Positions 18,989-28,842 of a stretch of DNA of 64,000 nt are shown piece by piece. The notes beneath the pieces were generated by a model. It was not told where the DNA came from, made no database searches, and saw only the letters and a list, made by a program, of their open reading frames with translations. This stretch comes from Eisenbergiella tayi (lineage in GTDB: Bacteria > Bacillota > Clostridia > Lachnospirales > Lachnospiraceae): NCBI RefSeq assembly GCF_001881565.1, contig NZ_MPDJ01000002.1, forward strand, positions 62,001 to 126,000. Reading direction: 5' to 3'. How positions within the stretch are numbered: position 1 is the first letter of the stretch; every line of letters starts with the position of its first letter. A program made the position numbers and the translations under genes.

Positions 18989-19040
18989 ATTTTATCATAT
19001 AATCTGCATTGAAACAAATCGTTACGAACCATGCCGGTTC
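18989..19040 (-). promoter_or_regulatory. Putative promoter and dyad upstream of the kinase operon
   Basis: On the minus strand a TTGTTT -35 (19012-19017) and a TAAAAT -10 (18989-18994) are separated by 17 bp. A dyad GAACC-N5-GGTTC (19026-19040) lies 8 bp upstream of the -35, a position suited to an activator such as the YesN-type regulator encoded next. This rests on consensus matching only. Confidence 0.45.
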
Positions 19041-19100
19041 ATAAAAATATTTGTTAAGAACTGATCTGCCAGTACCTCCCATATTTCAAAGTTGGGCTAT

Positions 19101-20105
19101 TTAACACATCAGCCCATCAGCTTCCTTCCCTCCATCCGAACAGGGAACCAGTTTTTTCCGGAAGAAATTTAGTACGATATCATAGTAGCCCTGCCCTCTA
19201 AAGAAGCCATGCCCCTGCCGGGGAACCAGCACAAAGGTTGCGTCATGGCCGTACTTAAGCAAGGCATCATAGTAATTATAGGAAAATTCCGGTGACACCG
19301 CCTGGTCCGAATCGCCATGCATCAAAAGGTACGCCGGCTGTTTCTGATCGACATAGAAGATCGGGCTGATTTCCATGGAAAGCTCCGGCGCTTCCCGGCC
19401 AGGCCTGCCGAACATCTGCACAAAAATTTTCTCCTGCACTTCATCCCTCTGTTTTTCCTCTTTTTCCTGCTGTCCCGGCATGAGCGTCAGCCGGATTCCC
19501 AGCTCTTTTGCACGGGTCTGCACTTGTGGACAGGCATATGCCCCCATATGCGTCATATCACCGCCGCAGTACCAGTCACAGACTGCTTTAACCTCACTGC
19601 TGTATTCCTTCCAGCCTCCGTTCCCCTCCAGGCAGGGATTCCTATAGGAAGCTCCAACCAGCGCCGCCAGCTGGCCGCCTGCCGACTCTCCCCAGATACC
19701 GATACAATCCGGATCAATGCCCAACTCTCCGGCATGTGCCTTTAAAAAACGCACGGCACATTTACAGTCTTCAATGGGTGCAGGAAACGGCTTCTCCGTT
19801 ACCAGCCGGTACTCAATGCTTGCACAGACAAAGCCCATATGGCAGGCCTGTACCAAAGCATTTACCGGACGGTATTTTTTCGTCAGTTCCGGGATGCTCC
19901 AGCCGCCGCCGTGAACCCAGATGATAACAGGACGTTTTTTCTCTGCTTTTTCCCTGGGGAGCATAAGGTCAAGATACATGGGGTGATCCCCTCCCATTCC
20001 ATAGGCCACATCCTCATAAAAATCGATTCCCTGGCTTTCCCAGTCCATTTTAGATTCATCTGCAACACCGGTTTCTTCTCCAGATAATTTTATCAAATCC
20101 AGCAT
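19101..20105 (-). CDS. Alpha/beta hydrolase (Aes/BD-FAE-like esterase)
   Basis: Esterase-like alpha/beta hydrolase of 334 residues. The oxyanion motif HGGGW is at 65-69, the nucleophile elbow GESAGG holds Ser141, the acid is in HGDSDQAV and the catalytic His in RQGHGFF. No signal peptide is seen, so it is cytoplasmic. The ATG at 20105 follows GGGAGGATGTAAA. It lies 196 bp upstream of the kinase operon and downstream of the broken GH2 gene. It may be an orphaned member of the old GH2 locus or an additional sugar esterase; the substrate cannot be read from the sequence. Confidence 0.88.
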   Translation of the reverse strand: MLDLIKLSGEETGVADESKMDWESQGIDFYEDVAYGMGGDHPMYLDLMLPREKAEKKRPVIIWVHGGGWSIPELTKKYRPVNALVQACHMGFVCASIEYRLVTEKPFPAPIEDCKCAVRFLKAHAGELGIDPDCIGIWGESAGGQLAALVGASYRNPCLEGNGGWKEYSSEVKAVCDWYCGGDMTHMGAYACPQVQTRAKELGIRLTLMPGQQEKEEKQRDEVQEKIFVQMFGRPGREAPELSMEISPIFYVDQKQPAYLLMHGDSDQAVSPEFSYNYYDALLKYGHDATFVLVPRQGHGFFRGQGYYDIVLNFFRKKLVPCSDGGKEADGLMC

Positions 20106-20409
20106 TTTACATCCTCCCTGTCAGCCTGAAATTACACAGTTTTTTAATATACGGTATCTATTTTAGTAAATGGAGAATAACATAAATATAGAAAAACAGA
20201 TTTCATATATCATATTTTCTGATATGGCATTTCCCCGATACAGATAATGTCCCAACGCGCTGGTTCTCAGACAGCCTGTGGAAAATTTGAATAAGGCCAT
20301 CTCTTTCCTGCTTTTTACCAGGAAAAGAAATGACCTTACTTTTGTTTATTTATGACTTTTCACCAATCGTAAAAATGAAAGTACTTTAGAATACTGTCTC
20401 TTATCCCTA
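20106..20409. other. Intergenic region between hydrolase and GH2 remnant
   Basis: These 304 bases hold the ribosome site of the hydrolase at its left end and a long stem-loop near the right end (listed separately). I see no reading frame with a start and ribosome site and no clear promoter match. Confidence 0.6.
20292..20338 (-). terminator. Long stem-loop, probable terminator after GH2 gene
   Basis: Arms of about 19 nt (TAAGGCCATCTCTTTCCTG and the largely complementary segment ending at 20338) form a stem with one or two mismatches. It lies 72 bp beyond the GH2 stop. T-rich sequence is present on both sides, so it could terminate in either direction. Confidence 0.6.
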
Positions 20410-22409
20410 TTAAATCGTCATTGATGATTCCGGCAGGGTAACTCCTTTCACAGCAATACACACCTGTTCATCCAGCACGCGTACCGCTGCCAGTGTCCGT
20501 CCATAACAGGCTGTCGCCTCTTTATCCAGAAAGCTTTCCTCTGTGCGCTGTCTGGCGCTTCCGAAGCCCAGAAGTTCACCCCCCTGTACCTCAATTGAAA
20601 TCAGCTCATCCGCATTGCTTTCCACAATTCCATCCTTATCACAGATATTTATAGCCACATACAAAATTTCTCCGGGCTGCACGTATTCCTTTTCCGGCTG
20701 AATACTAAGCTGCAGATTTCCTGCCGCAGACTTAAGCATACCCGTCATAATTTCATTTCCCTCTTCATCCGTTCCCACCGCCTTGAGTACGCCCGGCCTA
20801 TATTCCGCCTCAAATACCGCTTTGCAGTCTGTCGTATCCTTTTCCGCCAGGAGTGCTTCATTTAAGTATAGCCTGACATGGGGAGCCTTTGTGTATGCTT
20901 CTATAGTTACTGCATTCCCTTCACACCCTCTCCATGACCAGCTTGGAATGGCATTTGTACCCCGCCACGCACTCTTTATCACTTCTTCGCCGGGATGATT
21001 GGCAGGGGTAACTGCCAGGAGCACCTCATCATTTTTCCCCCAGACTGTCCTTGCATAAAGAACCTCTCCATCCGGGTTGCCTGTCAAATCGATAACACCT
21101 GCACCGCCAGCCAGCCATGGATATGGCTTTTCAAATCCCATGGCATCCGCGGAATAGCTCCATGCACCAATGCCGAGTTCTTGCCAATCTCATGGGGAAA
21201 AGTCTCACTTCCAAAAATCAGCCGGTCAGGATGAGCCTTTCCTTCCAGTTTATGGCATAGCTCAATCATCTCTTTTGCAAGCTCTTTACCCTCTTCTTTT
21301 GCAGGCTCGCTGACTTTGTTCCCAATAGAATACATGATGACCGAAGGATGATTATAGTCCTTTTCCACCATTGTCCTGATATCTTCTTTATAATTATCCA
21401 TAAATTCCGTCGCATAATCATATTTGCTTTTATGCTGATACCACATATCCCAGGTTTCATCCATCACATACATACCCAGCTTGTCACAGGCGTCAAGCAT
21501 TGCCCTGGAGCAGGGATTATGTGCGGAACGTATGGCATTGAATCCATTCTCCTTCATGATGCGGACCCGCCGTTCCTCAGACTCATCATACGCACAGGCT
21601 CCAACAATCCCATTGTCATGGTGCAGGCATCCGCCGCGAAGCAGAGTTTCCTTTCCATTGATAAATAGTCCCTGAGGACTCCACTCCACCATCCGAATCC
21701 CAAAAATACTTTCCTGGGTATCCACCACCTTATCTCCATCTGTCAAAAACACCCTGCAGCGGTAAAGGTCAGGTGTCTCATCATCCCATAATTTAGCCCC
21801 GAGCAGTGTAAACTCAGCCTCATCCCCCTTTGCAGCAGCTATCACACATTCTCCATCCAGTATCTGTATTTCTGCATTTCCCCCTGCGTGCGCTGCAGAT
21901 ACCGCTATTCTGGCAGGATTATATGATATCGTATTTACTTTAATTCCATGAAGCTGTATATGCATTTGATCCTGCACATATAAGGTGACCGGCCGGTAGA
22001 TTCCGCTGCCCGTATACCAGCGGCTGTTTGGCATTTCATGATTATCCACTCTTACATATATCTTGTTCCCGGCGCTAAAATGCAAGTAATCAGTCAGGTC
22101 AAACCTTGCTTCTGTATATCCATACACAATTTTTCCTACATACCGTTCATTTACCCAAATTTCCGATTTCCCATAAATACCTTCAAATTCGATGGTGATT
22201 TTTTTATCAGCCCACTCAGCCGAAACCTCCATCTCTTTTTCATATTCATAAATTCCGCCCGGAAAATAAGCTCCCGCGGAACCGCTCTCACACTTTGGAT
22301 CGCGCTTTTCTTCCAGCATTGCATCATGAGGAAGGCATAATTCCCTCCATGGCCGGTCAGACCCTGCCTTACGGAATTTCCAGTTTTTATTAAAATCAAG
22401 TTTTATCAT
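20410..22409 (-). pseudogene. GH2 beta-galactosidase-type gene, broken
   Basis: Remains of a glycoside hydrolase family 2 gene of the subgroup with C-terminal DUF4982 and Ig-like domains. The first frame (22409 down to 21084) has the sugar-binding and sandwich domains, then RGGCLHHDNG and RSAHNPCS of the barrel. The acid/base motif, normally GNE, reads SIGNKVSEP: K365 replaces Glu through one G-to-A change (GAA to AAA). Only about 35 residues separate it from the nucleophile segment FGSETFP (E402), where relatives have roughly 100 or more. Just after HEIGKN the frame breaks, and the downstream part (GIGAWSYSADAMGFEKPYPW onward to 20410) continues in another frame. The ribosome site GAGGAGG at the ATG is intact. 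No active enzyme can be made from this copy. Confidence 0.85.
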
Positions 22410-22441
22410 CCTATTGCCTCCTCAGCACCAGCTATTCCTAT

Positions 22442-23305
22442 AGTGATCCGCTCAACCCGGTCCACCGCAACGGGCTGCACCAGCATGCCTATTTTGAATT
22501 GATATATGTCATAGACGGAAGTATGTATCAGAATATTGAAAACAAACGGCACTTATATTCCAAAGGAAGTCTCTGCCTCCTCAATCGTAACATTCATCAT
22601 GCAGAGGAGTTCACAACAGATTTCCGCGCGGCTTTTGTCTCCCTCCCGGTCGCATTGGTTGATGAGCTGTTCAATCATACCGAACAGTTTTATTTTTCTG
22701 AAGAAAATACAGCTTCCCTGCGTACACTGTCTGCCTTTTTTAATCACAATATCAATGACAGCTCTATTTCCGTCAGAGAATATATCGATTTTATTCCAAA
22801 GGAGGAAACTCTTGATGAGCTGGAAAATATGTATACCCGTTTTACACAGCTGACTCAAATTTTCGTAAACCCAACACCCGGAGGCTCCTTTTTACTCAAG
22901 GGATTATTACTCCAGATACTGTCTGCCCTGTCGGACAAAAACCTGTACGATAATATCCCGATTAATATAGGTACGGAAAATGAAGCGCGACTTTTTGACA
23001 AAATAAGTGAATTGATAGTGGCGGAAAACGGGCGGATAACCCGTTCTGAATTATCCGCCCGCTTACAGTATAATGGTTCCTATCTGAATCATATCGTGAA
23101 AAAATATTCAGGCCTTAACCTCTTTGGTTATAGTTCTGTTATTTGCATGAAAGAAGCCAAACGGCTTCTCCGGGAAACTGAGCTTAGTATTGCAGAGGTT
23201 GCTGAGAAGCTGAATTTTACAAACCGTACCCATTTTTATAAGCTCTTTGAAAAACATTGCTCCATGACGCCAAAGCAATACAGGCGTTCCTTAGGGAAAG
23301 TATAG
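22442..23305 (+). pseudogene. AraC-family regulator lacking its 5' end
   Basis: Transcription regulator with an N-terminal cupin and C-terminal AraC helix-turn-helix (RSELSARLQYNGSYLNHIV, then IAEVAEKLNFTNRTHFYKLF). Reading upstream of the first TTG (22499), the frame encodes unmistakable cupin sequence (HRNGLHQHAYFELIYVIDG) back to 22442. It then runs into the leader of the divergent GH2 gene with no ATG, GTG or TTG before the stop at 22391. About the first 20 residues, the start codon and the whole divergent promoter region are therefore missing. Translation could begin at TTG 22499 but would cut the cupin. Probably the former regulator of the GH2 gene, now decaying with it. Confidence 0.75.
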
Positions 23306-23400
23306 GATTCAGGCGCACTGCTTCATTATTTATTGCCGACCATTCTTTTCTATCCTGTTTCCACAGATTCGGCGATCATACATACTCCTGAATAATACCC

Positions 23401-24948
23401 TTATTGCCTGTCAGCAGGATATCCGTTACTCTCCCGATCCAGTCTCACAAAAAAAGGAAGTCTTTCCAGCCCAGCCTGGATCTCTATCGTTTGCCCGCCT
23501 TCCCAGCGCGTGCCGTCATCAGCCTGCCAAATGCCGGACGGAAGGATCACGCTTCTTCCGGTTTTTCCCTTTTCCAGGACAGGCGCTGCCAGAATCTTGC
23601 TGCCCAGCATAAACTGATCCCATACCTGCTCCAGCCCCTCCTCCGGGAATTCATAAGCCAGGTTCCGCATCACAGGTTCCCCTGTCAATGCCGCATGAGC
23701 CGCCAGTTCAAGAAAGAGCGGCGCCATATCCTGATGGAGCCGGTACATTTTTACCACGATTCTGCGATTTTCGTCACTCAGGACTCTCCAGGGTGCCAGA
23801 GAAAACTGTATCATGGGACAAAGAGCACTTACCTCCATCCATCTTACATAAAGTTCTTCATCAAAAGCTGTTTCAAATAGTTCATTAAATACACCGCCGC
23901 CAATCATATCAGGACAGTGGAAAAAATTCCCCGTAAGCCCCTGAAGTACAGAATGAGGAATGATCTGGTTCAGGCCCTGGCCGTTCCAAGTATGCATCTT
24001 ATCCTGAAGACGGTGTACCAACGGCTTTCCCATCCCCTTCCAGCCACAGCGGAACTCGTGAAAAGGATAAATTTCTCCCAGCCCTTCATACCGGCTCATC
24101 TGCTCCTGTTCATTCAGCGGCAGCCATGATTGATCCCCACTGTCATAAAAATAGGCATCCCCTCCATCGAATTTAAATCCGTCCGCCCCATATTTTACCT
24201 GCAGATGATTCAGCTGATCCGTATACCATCTTACGGCCTGGGGATTGGAAAGATCCAGAACTGCGTCCCGTCCTCCCCACCACCAGCGTTGTGCAGGCTT
24301 TCCGCTGCAGTCATGCAGAAGCAGTTTTGCTTCCTTCAGTCTGTCATAATCCGGCGCAGAAACGCTCACTGCAGGAATCGTCCAAAGCATCACCTTAAAA
24401 CCCAGTTCATGAAGTCTTTTTATCATTCCCTGCGGATCCGGAAAAAGCTCCGATCGGAATTCCCAGTATCCATGGGCGATCTGCCAGCCTCCGTCAATCA
24501 TCAGAATTCCTGCTGGCATTCCGTATCGGATGATATTTTCCGCATATTCCAGAATTTTTTCCTGACTGCTGTGGATATTCAGTTCAATCCAGGTATTGTA
24601 CTGAGGCTGTTCGAAGAAAAGGGGATCCGGCACTTTTCCGGAAAGGTGATATTTCTTTTTTGCCAGATTCATGCAGGCATCCCTTAATGTGCTGCCCTCT
24701 TCATTTAGTTCCACTTCAAATGTATCCGGTATGAGAATTTCCCCGTGCCAGAACCGGATGCGAAAAGGTTTTTCGCTCCAGATATAACGTCCCTTTGAGG
24801 ACACAAAAAGCGGTGCGGACTGATCCAGCGACAGCTTAATGGTGCTTAAGTCAATCTCACATTCGCTGTCCCTGTCATAGGGCATGGTTTCTCCCAGATT
24901 CACAATCCCGCCCCACCAATATTCTTTATCAAGAAAAGAAATACGCAT
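23401..24948 (-). CDS. GH31 family glycoside hydrolase
   Basis: Family 31 (alpha/beta)8-barrel enzyme of 515 residues; members release alpha-glucose, alpha-xylose or alpha-galactose. The nucleophile is D261 in GFKFDGGD, and CPDMIGGG (D347 region) is the second conserved motif of the shorter, MYORG/YihQ-like GH31 group. The usual long N-terminal sandwich is short (about 110 residues). I chose the ATG at 24948 because AAAGGAGA lies just upstream; it is 29 bp from the sensor gene. No signal peptide is seen, so it acts inside the cell. It is the last gene of the second sugar operon. Which alpha-linked sugar it cleaves cannot be told. Confidence 0.9.
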   Translation of the reverse strand: MRISFLDKEYWWGGIVNLGETMPYDRDSECEIDLSTIKLSLDQSAPLFVSSKGRYIWSEKPFRIRFWHGEILIPDTFEVELNEEGSTLRDACMNLAKKKYHLSGKVPDPLFFEQPQYNTWIELNIHSSQEKILEYAENIIRYGMPAGILMIDGGWQIAHGYWEFRSELFPDPQGMIKRLHELGFKVMLWTIPAVSVSAPDYDRLKEAKLLLHDCSGKPAQRWWWGGRDAVLDLSNPQAVRWYTDQLNHLQVKYGADGFKFDGGDAYFYDSGDQSWLPLNEQEQMSRYEGLGEIYPFHEFRCGWKGMGKPLVHRLQDKMHTWNGQGLNQIIPHSVLQGLTGNFFHCPDMIGGGVFNELFETAFDEELYVRWMEVSALCPMIQFSLAPWRVLSDENRRIVVKMYRLHQDMAPLFLELAAHAALTGEPVMRNLAYEFPEEGLEQVWDQFMLGSKILAAPVLEKGKTGRSVILPSGIWQADDGTRWEGGQTIEIQAGLERLPFFVRLDRESNGYPADRQ

Positions 24949-24977
24949 TTTTTTCTCCTTTAACAGGCAATCCCCCA

Positions 24978-27260
24978 TTACTCATTGTCATTTTGAGTCT
25001 CAGTCATTCCGGATACCACATGGTAATCCCGGAAACGGGAAGGGGTTACACCATAAAATTTTTTAAACGCCGTTGTAAAATAGGTACTGTTATTATAGCC
25101 AACCGCATCAGCAATCTGTGCAATATCCTTTTCCGGCTCAGCTAAAAGCAGATCTCTGGCTTTTTCCATACGGACCTTCAAAATGTAATCCAATGTCCGG
25201 GAACCGGTGAATTCCGTAAACAGCTTTCCAAAATAAGCAGCGCTGATCTTAAGCTTGTCCGCAAGCAAATTCACATTCAGGTTGCTGTCATCATAATTGT
25301 TCCGAATATAGTCCACAGCCTCCTCCATCATAGCCGCTGTGGAATGATTGCTGATTTTACTGATTTGGATGGCTGCCTCATCATACAGGGATTCCAGCCA
25401 TAACAGCATCTCTTCCTTACCGGTAAGAGATGCAATACGTTCCTTCAGGGATAATCTTCCTTCCTCTCCCTGTTCTGCATGTCTGGCCACTTTTCCTGCT
25501 TTCAGAATCGACTCTGCCACAAGCTCCAGCCTGGCTGCAAACTGTCCATAAGGCATCTGTTCACATCCTGCGAGCAACTCCTCCACTGCCTCCATATATC
25601 CTGCTTTATCTCTGAGCTTCAGGCAGTTTATAATGGTTTCTGTTCCGACCTCCGGGATATTTTCTTCCTTGTCTTCAAAAATAACCGTTTCCTCACAGCC
25701 AAGCAGATGTCTGGTCTTTAAGCTGTCATTCATCCGCACAAAGCAACGGACGCATTCGCTCCCTCCATCCCGGAGACAATGGGATACTATGGCAAATGCT
25801 CTTACCTGAGACAGCCTTTGTACGGAATTTTTCGCTTTTTCCACTGCCTCCAATATGCGCTGTTCCTGCTGCTCCTCTTCGTGCTCCCTGGATACCATAA
25901 ACAGCATCCTTCTAAGTCCCACTTCAAAATATGTGCAGTGTCCATACTGATCCAGAGCGGATGAGAACACGCCGCTCACCATATTCCTCAGCATATCGTA
26001 TTCCTGCATGCTCAGGCCGTCCGCATGATCTTTGTTTTCCACAAAAACTACTATCATATAATAGGGATTGCTGCCGGAAATAATCCCCTTCTGCTGCATC
26101 AGAAGCTGGATCTCCTTTCTCTGGTTACCTAAAAGCAGGTTTTTTACTATGAAATCATTTTCCTTTTTTTCATTTAGGGTTTCAATATGAGTGGAAATCC
26201 CCTGGTAAAAGTGTTCCAGGAAGGCTACCTCGTCAGTCTCCGGCTCCATTTCTTCCGCGATCTGTGACTGCTTCAAATTACCGACCATGGTGGTAAAGGG
26301 TCGGAAAATCCGGCGGGAAACGAGCAGCATCATGACGATAATGGCGGCTGCCGCAGTGATTATCACAGCAAATACAATATAAAATACATAATTAATATTA
26401 ACAATCTGCGTCACATAATCTGTTTGTGCTACAATATAAAACCCGTCCTGCCTTGTGGGAAAGGAAAGGTATTCCCATCGTTTTCCGTCTTCCTTCAGTT
26501 CAAACTGGTTCTCATCCGCCAGCACACGCTGCACCCACTCTTTGCCGGACCAGTCCTCACCCAGGTGCTCCAGATTGCTGTTAGCTACTACCATTCCTGC
26601 TTTGTCCAATATAATCATACGGAACTGCTCTTCCTTTTGGTTAGAAAACAGACTCTTATTCATCTGCCTCAAATCAATATTTATCACCGCCATCCCATAA
26701 AAATTACTGTCGTTCATAGCTGTTTCCGCCATGGGTATTGTAAGAAGCGGAATCATTTCCTGATTGGAACGACGGCTTTTTACATTCCATATAAATGCCT
26801 GGTTTCTTCCATTTTTTTCAGACATTTTTTCTATAAGGATACGATCCAGATTCTCCGGATAAGAAACACTGGAGCCTACATTTAATGCCATCTGCCTTTG
26901 ATAATTGATAAAGCAGGCCGACTGGAGATAGGCATTGCTGTTAAGCATGCTCAGTGCTTTATTGATAAAAGATATGTGATTTACAAATTGCGTATCAGCC
27001 TCAAGACGCAGGCTGACGCCGTCGGGAGACGCATACCATTCCGTAATCATATTTTTGGCATCGGCAATACTACGGCTGAAAACAGCATCCGTATTTCCCA
27101 TGGCAGCACGGGTTAGCTCATAATACCCCTTTACCATCTGTGAACGAAACCAGGCAAACAGAATAGCCGCCACAATGATCAATACTGTAAGTGATACGGA
27201 AAGCATTCCTAATAAAGTTTTTGAAAATAAGGATTTCGTCCTTTCCCGGAGCCATTTCAT
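24978..27260 (-). CDS. Membrane-anchored AraC-type transcription regulator
   Basis: A 760-residue one-component sensor-regulator. A membrane helix at about 14-37 is followed by an extracellular Cache-like domain, a second membrane helix near 290-315, a poorly conserved cytoplasmic linker, and an AraC double helix-turn-helix at the C-terminus (VNLLADKLKISAAYFGKLF, then IAQIADAVGYNNSTYFTTAF). There is no kinase or receiver domain, so ligand binding outside must be passed directly to DNA binding at the membrane. It lies between the hydrolase at 27335 and the GH31 gene and probably controls this operon. Confidence 0.9.
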   Translation of the reverse strand: MKWLRERTKSLFSKTLLGMLSVSLTVLIIVAAILFAWFRSQMVKGYYELTRAAMGNTDAVFSRSIADAKNMITEWYASPDGVSLRLEADTQFVNHISFINKALSMLNSNAYLQSACFINYQRQMALNVGSSVSYPENLDRILIEKMSEKNGRNQAFIWNVKSRRSNQEMIPLLTIPMAETAMNDSNFYGMAVINIDLRQMNKSLFSNQKEEQFRMIILDKAGMVVANSNLEHLGEDWSGKEWVQRVLADENQFELKEDGKRWEYLSFPTRQDGFYIVAQTDYVTQIVNINYVFYIVFAVIITAAAAIIVMMLLVSRRIFRPFTTMVGNLKQSQIAEEMEPETDEVAFLEHFYQGISTHIETLNEKKENDFIVKNLLLGNQRKEIQLLMQQKGIISGSNPYYMIVVFVENKDHADGLSMQEYDMLRNMVSGVFSSALDQYGHCTYFEVGLRRMLFMVSREHEEEQQEQRILEAVEKAKNSVQRLSQVRAFAIVSHCLRDGGSECVRCFVRMNDSLKTRHLLGCEETVIFEDKEENIPEVGTETIINCLKLRDKAGYMEAVEELLAGCEQMPYGQFAARLELVAESILKAGKVARHAEQGEEGRLSLKERIASLTGKEEMLLWLESLYDEAAIQISKISNHSTAAMMEEAVDYIRNNYDDSNLNVNLLADKLKISAAYFGKLFTEFTGSRTLDYILKVRMEKARDLLLAEPEKDIAQIADAVGYNNSTYFTTAFKKFYGVTPSRFRDYHVVSGMTETQNDNE

Positions 27261-27334
27261 ACTCGCTTCCCCCTGTAAATAATCTTTCTTTATTGTAACA
27301 GAATGCTTCCCGTCTGTAAAACACAGCCCCTCGG

Positions 27335-28756
27335 TTAATGCTTCAGACAGATATTCAATTCATAAGGCGCCTGCCCGCTGCGTACCTCCGCGGCAAATCT
27401 CACCGGTCTTCTCTTCTGTCCAATAACAATATCCATAGACAGTACTACTTTATCCCCGCAATTTTCAGGAAGAGGCAGTTCTACCAAAGCCATTCTGCCG
27501 CCAAGTGTACCTGGTTCTACAGACACAGAAGAAATTTCCCCCTCACTTTCAGCCTTAAAAATAACAATACCCGGGGGATTGGCAACACCATCATTTACCA
27601 TTCCCAACACAAGACTCTGGCTTCCGTCCTCCTGCAGAACCTTCCAGCAGATAGATGGACGCAGACGATAACCAAGCCGGTTCTTAAATGCATCAAATAG
27701 CTGAGGTACCATATGGTCTGCATGAAGAGTATCGAGAGGATTGAATCCTACAATTCCATAGGCCGCCCCATAATCGCACATTCGATCAGGCATTTCCAGA
27801 TAGCTGTAACGAAAAGCAGGATCTTCGTTATCCTCCATGGAAATACCCGGCATAACTGTTTCAAAAATCATAGCTGCATCCGGTCGTTTCATCAAACCAT
27901 ACTGCGCCTGATCCGCCTGGAACCAGTGATGATAGCTGTCTCTTCTGACCCAGCATCCTTCCTGAATGGCCTGTTGCGCAGCCCGGTATTCACTGAGAAC
28001 CAGATTCAGTACCATTGGAGTGGCAGGAAATGCCTTCTGATGGCTATGAATCAGGTTTGCCACAATTTCCTCTGTTCTTTCTCTGGAATCCAGTTCCAAA
28101 TCCACAACCGGCCCGTTCGGTTTCACATGGCATCCATGATGCCCCTCTCCCCATAAGCCAAACCCGGACACATCCACATATTCCAGTTCCGTTGTCTTAT
28201 CATATTTCTCCCCCAGTAATACCAACATCTCTTCCCAGTATTTTAAATATTCCTCCGTATAGAGAGGAAGCTTTTTAGGTGATGGTCCATAAAAATCCCC
28301 GTCAAAATACGGATACATGGACAGTTTATCCACCAGGAAATCCGGTATAAGATGCTCAGCAGGATTGCTTGGAGAAGCCTGCATGATACGAAGCCCCCAA
28401 CTGATTCCCGCTTTCTTTGCCGCCTCTACAGCCATCTCAAATTCAGGAATCAGATCCAGTCTCCCTCTCTCTTTCTGTACGTCGTTCCATCCTACACGAA
28501 TATAAAGATTATCAATATACGGCAATGCGGTCACCTCTTCAAGCATCTTTGCCGAAAGAGTAAAAGGCTTTTTCCTGTCATTGGCAGCTCTCTCCTGCGG
28601 TGTATATCCAGTAGTCATGTGATCACTTATCGCCATGGAGATAATTCCCATTCCCGGATTATGTATATGCCCTTTATACGGCATAAAGTAGGCTACCTGT
28701 TCTGATTTCCGTCCTGAAAATGGATTATTAAAAGCATTATCCTCAAATCCACCCAT
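27335..28756 (-). CDS. Putative TIM-barrel glycoside hydrolase, family unassigned
   Basis: A 473-residue protein without a signal peptide. The opening NPGMGI, then RVGWNDVQKERG and GFGLWGEGHHG, resemble beta-galactosidase-like and DUF4832-type TIM-barrel proteins. Two Glu residues at plausible strand ends, in GLWGEGHHG and in MIFETVMPG, could be acid/base and nucleophile. The last 100 residues look like a beta-sandwich (VLGMVNDGVANPPG onward). I cannot assign it to a CAZy family. Its place between a sugar-binding lipoprotein and the sensor/GH31 genes supports a role in degrading the imported glycan. A hairpin separates it from the binding-protein gene. Confidence 0.6.
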   Translation of the reverse strand: MGGFEDNAFNNPFSGRKSEQVAYFMPYKGHIHNPGMGIISMAISDHMTTGYTPQERAANDRKKPFTLSAKMLEEVTALPYIDNLYIRVGWNDVQKERGRLDLIPEFEMAVEAAKKAGISWGLRIMQASPSNPAEHLIPDFLVDKLSMYPYFDGDFYGPSPKKLPLYTEEYLKYWEEMLVLLGEKYDKTTELEYVDVSGFGLWGEGHHGCHVKPNGPVVDLELDSRERTEEIVANLIHSHQKAFPATPMVLNLVLSEYRAAQQAIQEGCWVRRDSYHHWFQADQAQYGLMKRPDAAMIFETVMPGISMEDNEDPAFRYSYLEMPDRMCDYGAAYGIVGFNPLDTLHADHMVPQLFDAFKNRLGYRLRPSICWKVLQEDGSQSLVLGMVNDGVANPPGIVIFKAESEGEISSVSVEPGTLGGRMALVELPLPENCGDKVVLSMDIVIGQKRRPVRFAAEVRSGQAPYELNICLKH

Positions 28757-28793
28757 CTTTTTTCCTTTTCCTTCCTCAGAATAATCAAGTATA

Positions 28794-28823
28794 AAAGGCG
28801 CCCGCAGTATACGGACGCCCTTT
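28794..28823 (-). terminator. Terminator-like hairpin between binding protein and hydrolase genes
   Basis: Arms AAAGGCGCCCG and CGGACGCCCTTT form a GC-rich stem, followed in the minus-strand transcript by TTTTATA. It lies 20 bp beyond the binding-protein stop, so it probably lowers read-through into the hydrolase, sensor and GH31 genes. Confidence 0.7.
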
Positions 28824-28842
28824 CGATTATCCTAAAAGCCTT

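Noticed and set aside
20410..21141. Separate gene for the C-terminal part of the GH2 protein
   Set aside because: Its sequence continues the GH2/DUF4982 family directly and the frame is open upstream of its ATG with family-type residues (GIGAWSYSADA), so it is the 3' part of one broken gene.
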